Shown in pieces: positions 1 to 6,470 of a stretch of DNA of 8,050 bases (positions are counted from its first letter, which is position 1; the number at the start of each line of letters is the position of its first letter). The stretch spans positions 1 through 8,050 of the forward strand of contig DASWRT010000183.1 of the NCBI GenBank assembly GCA_036403035.1, in the 5' to 3' direction. Under the pieces are notes generated by a model that was not told the DNA's origin, did no database searches, and saw only the letters and a program-made list of their open reading frames with translations. The DNA is from DASWRT01 sp036403035. GTDB taxonomy: Bacteria > Pseudomonadota > Alphaproteobacteria > ATCC43930 > CGMCC-115725. A program made the translations under genes and the position numbers.

Positions 1-132
1 CGCGCGCTGCCCCGCGTGCGCGCCGTGATGGACAGCCTGATCACGCTTTTCGAGGAGGAACGCGCCGTCATCGAAGGACGGCGACGGCGCGCTTCCGGCG
101 GTCGGCTCGACGATCCTTCAAAGGCCGCCTGA
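1..132 (+). CDS. LysR-family transcriptional regulator, C-terminal end (partial)
   Basis: Reading frame 1 is open from the first base and gives 43 codons before TGA at 130-132. The peptide begins RALPRVRAVMDSLITLFEEE and ends in a basic, disordered-looking tail (GRRRRASGG...DDPSKAA). The pattern 'P-R-V-R-A-h-h-D-x-L' followed by an amphipathic helix is the usual last helix of the LysR effector-binding domain, where it reads roughly RVRAFIDFL. LysR proteins are one-component regulators: an N-terminal winged helix binds DNA and the C-terminal periplasmic-binding-protein-like domain senses a small molecule. Neither the DNA-binding domain nor the target is in this window. The family call rests on one short motif, so it is moderate. 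Confidence 0.6.
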   Translation, partial: RALPRVRAVMDSLITLFEEERAVIEGRRRRASGGRLDDPSKAA

Positions 133-174
133 GCCTCACCCGTCCGATTGCAACGCAGCGTTGCTCCCTGCAAG

Positions 175-210
175 AAAAAACCGGCTCGGCGGTCAATCGA
201 CCCCGCCGGC
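175..210 (-). terminator. Possible intrinsic terminator of the small minus-strand gene
   Basis: Read on the minus strand, CCGGC (209-205) can pair with GCCGG (185-181), and an inner GGTC/GACC pair (202-199 with 194-191) closes a short loop. Six T residues (180-175) follow directly. The stem is imperfect, with an unequal internal loop between the two paired segments. It overlaps the TGA stop (195-193) of the minus-strand small gene. There is no matching T-run on the plus strand, so it should act only on minus-strand transcripts. Confidence 0.45.
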
Positions 211-366
211 TTCGCTCGACGCCGGCTTCTTGTCGACACGGGGCGGGGTCTCGTCCTTAGCCGGATGCGCGGCACCCTCGTCGCCGAAGATCTCGCGATC
301 CGCCGGCGAGCGCGTCGTGGCGTCGTCGGCATAGGTCGCGCCGTCCTTGCTGCGCTCTTTGCCCAT
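193..366 (-). CDS. Small charged hypothetical protein (57 aa)
   Basis: I do not recognise a characterised family. The 57-residue product starts MGKERSKDGATYADDATTRS and is rich in Asp, Glu, Lys, Ala and Pro. It has no hydrophobic segment or cysteine and looks intrinsically disordered and cytoplasmic. I chose the ATG at 366-364 because GGAGAG lies two bases upstream of it (minus strand GGAGAGAAATG). An in-frame ATG at 399 would add eleven residues (MGRPCAEVWRE) and has a weaker upstream GGGAAG. A hairpin plus T-run sits exactly at its stop, which supports a real transcription unit. It converges with the LysR-type gene on its left and diverges from the hydrolase gene on its right. Against it: short ORFs are common by chance in GC-rich DNA. 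Confidence 0.5.
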   Translation of the reverse strand: MGKERSKDGATYADDATTRSPADREIFGDEGAAHPAKDETPPRVDKKPASSEAGGVD

Positions 367-465
367 TTCTCTCCAAACCTCCGCACATGGTCTTCCCAAA
401 CCAACGCGCGGCGGGCAGGATCGGCTGCTCAGAGCCTAATTCAGTCCTGAAGCCACGATCAGGCG

Positions 466-1710
466 ATGTCATGCGCCGCCGAAATCGAGGTACCGTTCAT
501 TCGCAGCAAAGGTTACCGCCAGCTCGTTATGTCCGATCGAATTCACGATAATTCTGCCGTCGCAGGCGGTCTCCCGGCGCCCCGCGCCGACGCCCGCGGG
601 CGGGCGCTTGCTCGCTCCGACGGGCTGCGCCGATGGCAGGGACAAATGCTCGACGCGATCGGGCTGGCGCCGGTCGAGACGCCGTCGCGCCTCGTCGCCG
701 CGTTCCACGGCGCCGATCTCATTGCCTTCCACCCCGCGGACGCCACGCCGGCGGCTTCTGGCGGTCCCGCGCTGCTGATCGTGCCGGCGCCGATCAAGCG
801 CCATTACATCTGGGATCTAGCGCCCGATGCGAGCGCCGTGCGGCGCTGCCTCGCGGCGGGGCTGCGCGTATTCCTGGTGCGGTGGCGCGAGCTTGATCCG
901 GGCGAGGCGCCGCTCGGGCTGACGGAGGTCGTCGAGCGCTTGCTGCCTGCCTGCGCCGACGCGATCCGCGCCGAGACCGGCGAGGTGACGCTCGCGGTTG
1001 CCGGCCACTCGCTCGGCGGCACGCTTGCGACCGTGTTCGCCGCGGCGCATCCAAGCCGCGTGCGGCGTCTGCTGTTGATCGAATCACCGCTCAGCTTCGG
1101 CGCGGCGTCCGGCGCGCTGACCCAGATCGCCGAGGAGAAACCGGACAAGGGCAATGGTTCCGCCGGGGTGGCGCGCGACGAGGCCGGGAACGTCCCCGGA
1201 TCGTTTCTCAACGCCGTCAGCCTCGCCGCGTCGCCGGAGGAATTCCAGTGGTCGCGCTGGGCCGATTTCGTCGCCAGCCTGTTCGACCCGCCAGCGATGC
1301 TGACGCATCTCCGCGTGCAGCGCTGGACGCTCGACGAGTTCGCGATGCCCGGCCGCCTGTTCGACGACGTGCTCGGCCTGCTTTACCGCGGCGACGCCTT
1401 CGCGCGCGGCAGCCTCGTGCTGAACGGCCGCGTGCTCGGGCCGGGGGCGCTCACGATGCCGGTGATGGCGGTCGTCGATCCGCGCAGCTCGATCATCCCG
1501 CCCGCGGCGATGCTGCCCGTGATCGAGGCGGCGCCCTGCGGCGGCGACAAGCGGCTGCTGTGGTACGAGGGCGACCGTGGCGTGGCGCTCCAGCATGTCG
1601 GCGCGCTCGTCGGCCCGAACGCGCACAGCCTGCTCTGGCCGCAGATCCTTGACTGGCTCGCCGCCGCGCCGTCCGCCACGTCGTCGCGCGGCCGTCGCAG
1701 GCAGCAATGA
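466..1710 (+). CDS. PhaC-like alpha/beta hydrolase with serine nucleophile
   Basis: The product is 414 aa if started at 466, with an alpha/beta-hydrolase fold resembling class III polyhydroxyalkanoate synthases (PhaC). Visible in order: a strand and oxyanion region PALLIVPAPIKRHYIWDL (101-118), matching the PhaC 'PLLhVP.hhnr.YIhDL' block; AGLRVFLVRW (131-140); the nucleophile elbow GHSLGG (180-185, Ser182); a cap region with RWTLDEFAMPGRLFDDVLG (286-304); Asp338 in VVDPRSSIIPP; and His377 in LQHVGALVG. Ser182-Asp338-His377 form a plausible triad. True PHA synthases use Cys in G-x-C-x-G, so this is more likely an esterase, thioesterase or acyltransferase than a polymerase; the substrate is unknown. 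The start is uncertain: neither ATG 466 nor in-frame ATG 529 (MSDRIHDNS, 393 aa) has a good ribosome-binding site, and the first 21 residues show no domain. Its stop overlaps the methyltransferase start (ATGA, 1707-1710), so the two are probably translationally coupled. Confidence 0.8.
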   Translation: MSCAAEIEVPFIRSKGYRQLVMSDRIHDNSAVAGGLPAPRADARGRALARSDGLRRWQGQMLDAIGLAPVETPSRLVAAFHGADLIAFHPADATPAASGGPALLIVPAPIKRHYIWDLAPDASAVRRCLAAGLRVFLVRWRELDPGEAPLGLTEVVERLLPACADAIRAETGEVTLAVAGHSLGGTLATVFAAAHPSRVRRLLLIESPLSFGAASGALTQIAEEKPDKGNGSAGVARDEAGNVPGSFLNAVSLAASPEEFQWSRWADFVASLFDPPAMLTHLRVQRWTLDEFAMPGRLFDDVLGLLYRGDAFARGSLVLNGRVLGPGALTMPVMAVVDPRSSIIPPAAMLPVIEAAPCGGDKRLLWYEGDRGVALQHVGALVGPNAHSLLWPQILDWLAAAPSATSSRGRRRQQ

Positions 1711-2666
1711 GCGACGCTGCCGACAGCGGCAGCAGCGGCGGTGACGGCGCCGATTGGATCGCCGGCTGCCCGGCACCGCTGCGGCCGCATCTCGCCCGCT
1801 ACCTCGACGGCGCGCTCTCCGCGCCGATGACGCTGATGCATCTGCTGATCGCGACCGAGGACCCGGCGCGCGTCGCCGCGACGCTCGCGGAACTGGAGCA
1901 GGCCGCTCTCGACGCGGCTGTTGTCCCGCGATTGCGCGAGCTTTCCGCGCTGCTCGACGAGAACCGCGAAGGCGCCGTCGATGTCGCGGCGATGCTGCGG
2001 ATGGGGGCCGACCACAGCCGCGCCGCCGACGACGCAGCGGATGGGATTGCCGCCTGGGCGTCGCTGTTCGATCGCGCCGTCGCCGCGGCGCCGGAGGCGA
2101 GCGTCGCGCTCTATTCGCTCGGCAATCCGCGGCTCCTCGATGCGGCGACGGAAGAGGTCGTGGCGCGGATGCGCGACTGGGGCCTGTTCGGCGATGATCG
2201 CGACCTGCTGGAGATCGGCTGCGGCATCGGCCGCTTTCAGGCGGCGCTGGCCGGCGCGGTCCGCTCGGTCGCCGGGATCGACATCTCCGCGGGGATGGTC
2301 GAGACGGCGCGGCGGCGCTGCGCCGGCCTCGGCAACGTGCGGCTACTGCACTGTTCCGGGCGCGACCTTGCGCCGTTCCCGGATGCGAGCGTCGACCTCG
2401 TCTTCGCGGTCGATACCTTTCCCTATCTCGTGCTTTCCGGAGGCGGGCTCGTCGAGCGGCACGTCGCCGAAGCGGCGCGCGTGCTCCGTCCCGGCGGCAG
2501 TTTCCTCGTGCTCAACTTTTCCTATCGCGGCGACGTTCAGCAGGACAGGGAAGACGTCGACCGCCTCGCGCGGGCCGCCGGCTTCACTGTCGAGCGCAGC
2601 GGCACCGGGGATTTCGCGATATGGGATGGCACGACGTTTCTTCTCCGGCGGACGAATTCGCGCTGA
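1707..2666 (+). CDS. Class I SAM-dependent methyltransferase with helical N-terminal extension
   Basis: The product is 319 aa. The C-terminal half is a Rossmann methyltransferase of the Methyltransf_11/25 type. Motif I is LLEIGCGIGRF (167-177), which binds S-adenosylmethionine. An acidic residue ends strand 2 (Asp192 in AGIDIS). Motif IV is VDLVFAVDTFPYL (229-241), and ARVLRPGGSFLVLNF (257-271) is the usual post-strand-5 block. The first ~160 residues are Ala-, Leu- and Asp/Glu-rich, predicted helical and without a motif I recognise. Family members often lack such an extension, so it may set the substrate or bind a partner. No membrane segment or signal peptide is seen, so it should be cytosolic. 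The ATG overlaps the stop of the PhaC-like hydrolase gene by four bases, which implies one mRNA and a shared pathway. The methyl acceptor cannot be read from the sequence. Confidence 0.85.
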   Translation: MSDAADSGSSGGDGADWIAGCPAPLRPHLARYLDGALSAPMTLMHLLIATEDPARVAATLAELEQAALDAAVVPRLRELSALLDENREGAVDVAAMLRMGADHSRAADDAADGIAAWASLFDRAVAAAPEASVALYSLGNPRLLDAATEEVVARMRDWGLFGDDRDLLEIGCGIGRFQAALAGAVRSVAGIDISAGMVETARRRCAGLGNVRLLHCSGRDLAPFPDASVDLVFAVDTFPYLVLSGGGLVERHVAEAARVLRPGGSFLVLNFSYRGDVQQDREDVDRLARAAGFTVERSGTGDFAIWDGTTFLLRRTNSR

Positions 2667-2693
2667 CCATCGCGACGTTGCCGCTTAAGAATT

Positions 2694-2813
2694 CCCTCCC
2701 CCCTTGCGGGGGAGGGGCAGGGTGGGGGGTATCATCGCGAGACCCCTCAAGCCTCCTTCTTAAATACCGTTGCGAGTCCCCCCACCCCAACCCTCCCCCG
2801 CAAGGGGGGAGGG
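2694..2813. repeat. Paired palindromic repeat, two inverted G/C-tract arms (locus 1)
   Basis: Two ~37-base arms, 2694-2730 and 2777-2813, are inverted copies of each other around a 46-base unrelated spacer. The outer 23 bases of each arm (2694-2716 and 2791-2813) are perfectly complementary; the inner 14 carry four mismatches by hand count. Each arm also folds on itself (CCTCCCCC / CGGGGGAGG around TTG). This is the CCCTC...GAGGG palindromic intergenic repeat common in alphaproteobacterial genomes, comparable in form to REP/BIME elements. It fills the gap between the methyltransferase stop (2666) and the mfd start (2844). Transcribed as RNA it could form one large stem or two small ones. There is no T-run, so it is not a canonical intrinsic terminator. 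Confidence 0.85.
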
Positions 2814-2843
2814 AGAAGTTCTCGGCGACGTTGGGATCCCGCC

Positions 2844-5800
2844 ATGCCGGATGACGCTCCTGTTCGCGGCCGCGCCGCGCAGTGGGAAACCGTCCCGAAC
2901 GGTCCCGAAGGCGTGGTCGCCCTACGTCTCGCCGAATGGACGCGGGAGGCGGGCGCCGCCGGCCTGATCCATGTCGCGCGCAGCGAGACGCGGGCCGACC
3001 GGCTCGCCCGCGCCGTGCGCGGCTTGATGCCGGATCTGGAGGTGCTGGTCTTTCCGCCGTGGGACTGCCTGCCGTACGACCGCGCCTCGCCGTCGCGCGA
3101 GGTCATGGGGCGGCGCCTCGCCGTGCTGCGCCGGCTGGCCGATCGCGCCGCGGATGAAGGCGGAACGAGCCGGCCGTGCCTCGTCGTCACCACGATCGAG
3201 GGGCTGACGCAGCGCCTGCCGCCGCGCACGGTTCTGCGCGACCGCGGCGCGTCCTTCGCGCTCGCCGTCGGCGGCGAACTGCGCCGCGACGCGTTCGAGG
3301 ACTTCCTCCGCTGCGCCGGCTATGTCATCGACGATCGCGTCGACGAGCCCGGCGAGGCGGCGATCCGCGGCGAGGTGATCGACCTCTATCCGGCCGGCGA
3401 CGCGCTGCCCTGCCGGATTGATCACGACGACGGCCGCGTCGCCGGCATCCGCCGCTATGATCCGGCGACCCAGCGGACGGTCGCCGAGATCGATCGGCTC
3501 GTCGTCGGCCCGGCGTCGGAGGTCGTGCTTCGATCGGAGGAGAAGGGTGAACCGGAGCCGGAGCCGGAGCACTATCCCGGCATCGAGCACGAGCTGCCGC
3601 GCTTCTATCACCCGCTCGATCTGCTGTTCGACTACCTGCCGGACGCGGACCTCGTCCTGGAGCCGGAGATCGACGACCGGCGCGCCGCGCGCTTCGAGCA
3701 GATCGCCGACGCCCATGAAGGCCGCCGCTCGCTGCCGGTGTCGGAGCGCCGCCGCGCAGTGCATATCGTCCCGCCGGACCATTTCTATGTCGGCGAGCCG
3801 GAATGGCGGCGGCACGTCGACGAGGGACGACGCCACATCCGGCGGCTCGCCGATCCGGCCGACGATGGCGTGCCGAGTGACGGCGAAGCGATTCCCCGCT
3901 TTCTCGCCGAGGCCGATCCCATTGCCGCTTTCACCCGTTTCGCCGAGGCGCGCCTCACCGCCGGTGACCATATCGCGCTGGCTGCCGCCGACGAACGGAC
4001 GCTCGGCAGGCTCGCCGGGACTGCCCGGCGCTGGCTGCACCGCGACGCCGATCGCGTCGCCGGCTGGCCGGATCTCCAGCGGCTGCCGTCCGGAACGCTC
4101 GCCGCAATCGCGGTTGACCTCGACACAGGCTTCGTGCTGCCCGGAACCGTCGTGGTCGCCGCAGCCGACGTGCTCGGGAGCCGGGCACGCTCAGCCGCAG
4201 CCGCTGCGGCGGCGCATCTCGGATTGCCGGCGGGCGGCGTCGCCGACCTCCGGCCCGGCGATGTGGTGATCCACGTCGAGCACGGCATGGGCGTGCTGCG
4301 CGGGTTGGAGACGATGCGGGCAGGCGGCGGCGGCGACGCAGCGGCGGCAGAGACCGTCGGCGACTGTCTGCGGATCGACTATGCCGGCGGCGAAACGCTG
4401 CTCGTCCCGGTCGAGGAGATCGACAAGGTCTGGCGGTACGGGGCCGATGAATCCGCCGTATCGTTGGACCGGCTCGACGGCGAGGGGTGGAAGAAGCGGC
4501 GCGTCCAGGTCGAGGCGGACATCGCCGAGACCGCGCGCGCCCTCGTCGCCGCGGCGCGCGAGCGGGCGAAGGTTACGGCGCCGTCCTTCCATCCGCCGCG
4601 CCGCGCTTACGAGCGGTTCGTCGCGCGCTTCCCCTTCGCCGAGACGGCGGATCAGGCGCGGGCGATCGACGAGACGCTCCGCGACCTCGCGTCGGGAAAG
4701 CCGATGGACCGGCTCGTCTGCGGCGATGTCGGGTTCGGCAAGACCGAGGTCGCCTTGCGCGCCGTCGCCGCGGTCGCGCTCTCGGGCAAGCAGGTCGCGC
4801 TTGCCGCGCCGATGACGGTGCTGGTGCGCCAGCATCTCGAAACCTTCCGCCGCCGCTTCGCCGGGTTCGACGGCGTCGCGGTCGAGCAGCTTTCCCGCCT
4901 CGTGAAGCCGGCCGAGGCGAGGCGCGTTAAGAAGGGGCTGGCGGACGGCGGCATCCGGATCGCGATCGGCACGCACGCGCTCGCCGGAAAGGGCGTGGCG
5001 TTCAAGGATCTCGGCCTCCTCGTCATTGACGAGGAGCAGCGGTTCGGCACGAAGCAGAAGCAGATGCTGCGTGCGCTGGGGAAGGCCGGCGTCCATGTCC
5101 TGACGCTCACCGCGACGCCGATCCCGCGGACCCTCCAGGCGGCCCTGGTCGGTCTCCAGGAGTTGAGTGTCATCGCGACGCCGCCCGTGCGGCGTCAGCC
5201 GATCCGCACCTTCGTCATGCCGTTCGACCCCGTCGTCGTGCGCGAGGCGTTGCGGCGCGAGCGCGCCCGCGGCGGGCAGAGCTTCGTCGTCTGCCCGCAT
5301 ATCGACGACATCGAGCCGATGGCGGAGCGCCTCGCCGCGCTGGCGCCGGAACTGGAGATCCTCTGCGCGCACGGCAGGATGCCGGCCGACCGGCTCGACC
5401 AGATCATCGTCGGCTTCGCCGACGGGCGCGGCGACGTGCTGCTCGCGACCAACATCATCGAGACCGGGCTGGACGTGCCGGCCGCCAACACGATCCTGGT
5501 CTGGCGGGCCGACCGCTTCGGCCTCGCGCAACTCCACCAGCTCCGCGGGCGCGTCGGGCGCGGGCGCGTCCGCGCCGCCTGCTATTTGATGACCGACCCG
5601 CAGGCGAAGGTGGCCGCGGCGACGGAGAAACGGCTACGCACGCTGGAGTCGCTCGACCGGCTCGGCGCCGGCTTCGCGATCAGCGCACGCGACCTCGACC
5701 TGCGCGGCGCCGGCGACCTGGTCGGCTCCGATCAGGCCGGGCACATGAAGCTGATCGGCATCGACCTCTACCAGCACATCCTGGAGGGCGCGCTCGCCGT

Positions 5801-6320
5801 CGCGCGCGGCGAGCCTCAGCCGGAGGATCGGCAGCCCGAGCTGCGGCTTGGTGTCAAGCTGACCGTCCCGGCCGAGTACGTGCCGGAGGAGGAGCTACGG
5901 ATCGGTCTCTACCGGCGCGTCGCCGAGTTGCGCCGGCCGGAAGAGGTCGACGAACTCGCCGCCGAGATCGAGGATCGGTTCGGAACGCCGCCGGATGCGG
6001 TGCGCCGGGTGCTGGCCGCCGCGCGGCTGCGCCTCGCCTGCCATGCCTTCGGCATCTTCCGGCTCGAAGCCGGGCCGCAGGCTATCGCGCTCACGTTCCA
6101 AGGCGATTCCGGGAAAAGGCAGGGGGTCGCGAAAGCGGTCGAGGCGTCCGGCGGGACGCTGCGCTGGCGCGGCGAGCGCCTGATCGCGGCCGTGCCTACG
6201 GCGGAGCCGGAGGAGCGGCTGAAAGCCGTGGAGCGTCTGCTCGCGTCGCTCGACGGCAATTTCGCATCTATGCCCTCTCCCCTTGTGGGAGAGGGAGGGA
6301 CCCGCGCGGCGGGAGGGTGA
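2844..6320 (+). CDS. mfd: Transcription-repair coupling factor Mfd
   Basis: At 1158 aa this is the full Mfd length. Mfd is a cytosolic ATP-driven DNA translocase that binds stalled RNA polymerase, pushes it off, and recruits UvrA for excision repair. In order: a UvrB-like N-terminal module with LVFPPWDCLPYDR (68-80) and GEAAIRGEVIDLYP (170-183); a CarD-like polymerase-binding domain from GDVVIHVEHGMGVLRGLE (472-489) to about 545; a linker helix; then two RecA-like helicase domains. Motifs are Walker A GDVGFGKTE (627-635, Lys633), DEEQ (729-732), TATPIPRTLQ (756-765), TNIIETGLDVP (869-879) and QLRGRVGR (899-906). The TRG motif region follows (928-984, RDLDLRGAGDLVG), then the C-terminal TRCF domain (about 999-1077). 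All key helicase residues are intact. ATG 2844 is the first possible start after the upstream repeat, with only a weak GGGA before it. The stop lies within a second palindromic repeat, which encodes the last 15 residues. The UvrB-like part differs noticeably from the usual alphaproteobacterial Mfd as I recall it, so a second, divergent Mfd paralogue is possible. Confidence 0.95.
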   Translation: MPDDAPVRGRAAQWETVPNGPEGVVALRLAEWTREAGAAGLIHVARSETRADRLARAVRGLMPDLEVLVFPPWDCLPYDRASPSREVMGRRLAVLRRLADRAADEGGTSRPCLVVTTIEGLTQRLPPRTVLRDRGASFALAVGGELRRDAFEDFLRCAGYVIDDRVDEPGEAAIRGEVIDLYPAGDALPCRIDHDDGRVAGIRRYDPATQRTVAEIDRLVVGPASEVVLRSEEKGEPEPEPEHYPGIEHELPRFYHPLDLLFDYLPDADLVLEPEIDDRRAARFEQIADAHEGRRSLPVSERRRAVHIVPPDHFYVGEPEWRRHVDEGRRHIRRLADPADDGVPSDGEAIPRFLAEADPIAAFTRFAEARLTAGDHIALAAADERTLGRLAGTARRWLHRDADRVAGWPDLQRLPSGTLAAIAVDLDTGFVLPGTVVVAAADVLGSRARSAAAAAAAHLGLPAGGVADLRPGDVVIHVEHGMGVLRGLETMRAGGGGDAAAAETVGDCLRIDYAGGETLLVPVEEIDKVWRYGADESAVSLDRLDGEGWKKRRVQVEADIAETARALVAAARERAKVTAPSFHPPRRAYERFVARFPFAETADQARAIDETLRDLASGKPMDRLVCGDVGFGKTEVALRAVAAVALSGKQVALAAPMTVLVRQHLETFRRRFAGFDGVAVEQLSRLVKPAEARRVKKGLADGGIRIAIGTHALAGKGVAFKDLGLLVIDEEQRFGTKQKQMLRALGKAGVHVLTLTATPIPRTLQAALVGLQELSVIATPPVRRQPIRTFVMPFDPVVVREALRRERARGGQSFVVCPHIDDIEPMAERLAALAPELEILCAHGRMPADRLDQIIVGFADGRGDVLLATNIIETGLDVPAANTILVWRADRFGLAQLHQLRGRVGRGRVRAACYLMTDPQAKVAAATEKRLRTLESLDRLGAGFAISARDLDLRGAGDLVGSDQAGHMKLIGIDLYQHILEGALAVARGEPQPEDRQPELRLGVKLTVPAEYVPEEELRIGLYRRVAELRRPEEVDELAAEIEDRFGTPPDAVRRVLAAARLRLACHAFGIFRLEAGPQAIALTFQGDSGKRQGVAKAVEASGGTLRWRGERLIAAVPTAEPEERLKAVERLLASLDGNFASMPSPLVGEGGTRAAGG

Positions 6321-6392
6321 GGGGGCGGCGCTGAAAGCGCCGGAGTTGTAGGTTAGGCCCTCACCCCGGCCCTCTCCCGCAAGGGGAGAGGG
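6273..6392. repeat. Paired palindromic repeat overlapping the 3' end of mfd (locus 2)
   Basis: The left arm starts at 6273 (CCCTCTCCCCTTG) and runs to about 6323, ending GGGTGAGGG. The right arm is 6358-6392, starting CCCTCACCC and ending GAGAGGG. The outer 23 bases of the arms (6273-6295 and 6370-6392) are inverted copies with one mismatch (T at 6286). The left arm carries an extra ~16 bases including CCCGC GCG GCGGG (6301-6313), itself a small hairpin. It belongs to the same family as the element before mfd but to a different subtype (alternating CTCT instead of a pure C run). The left arm codes for the last 15 residues and stop of Mfd; the right arm ends about 80 bases before the NUDIX gene. 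Confidence 0.85.
6326..6342. other. Perfect 7-bp hairpin in the spacer of repeat locus 2
   Basis: CGGCGCT (6326-6332) and AGCGCCG (6336-6342) are exact reverse complements around a GAA loop. The hairpin sits six bases after the mfd stop, between the two repeat arms. No T-run follows (the next bases are GAGTTGTAGG), so it is not a standard intrinsic terminator, but it may slow 3' exonucleases on the mfd mRNA. That role is inference. Confidence 0.4.
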
Positions 6393-6405
6393 AGATGTTC
6401 CCGGA

Positions 6406-6431
6406 GGAACCTGGAATATTCCGCCGCGGTT
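6406..6431 (+). promoter_or_regulatory. Possible EcfG-type promoter upstream of the NUDIX gene
   Basis: GGAAC (6406-6410) is followed by 17 bases and then GGTT (6428-6431). The alphaproteobacterial general-stress sigma factor EcfG recognises GGAAC-N16/17-cGTT; here only the less conserved first base of the -10 box differs. Transcription would start roughly at 6437-6440, about 30 bases before the NUDIX ATG at 6471. The -35 side reads GGAACCTG, the same eight bases as in the candidate before the DUF6328-like gene. The spacer contains a perfect palindrome GGAATATTCC (6413-6422), and GTTCC (6397-6401) mirrors the -35 box. The motif is short, so a chance match remains possible. Confidence 0.4.
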
Positions 6432-6470
6432 TGCTGCGATGTCGGATGGCGGCTGTGACGGCGGGGCAGA

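Noticed and set aside
148..450. A 100-codon plus-strand open frame between the LysR-type end and the hydrolase
   Set aside because: Arg/Ala-rich translation, no clear ribosome-binding site, and it lies opposite the better supported small minus-strand gene.
2621..2854. A 77-codon plus-strand frame across repeat locus 1
   Set aside because: Most of its translation is the repeat itself (LPPCGGGAGWG, PHPNPPPQGGRE), a typical false gene call from this repeat family.
2922..4040. A 372-codon minus-strand open frame opposite the Mfd N-terminal region
   Set aside because: Antisense shadow of mfd with low-complexity, Arg/Ala-rich composition and no family motif.
4191..5537. A 448-codon open frame on the minus strand inside mfd
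   Set aside because: It lies opposite unmistakable helicase motifs; its translation is Arg/Asp/His-rich with no recognisable domain. Long antisense frames are expected in GC-rich coding DNA.
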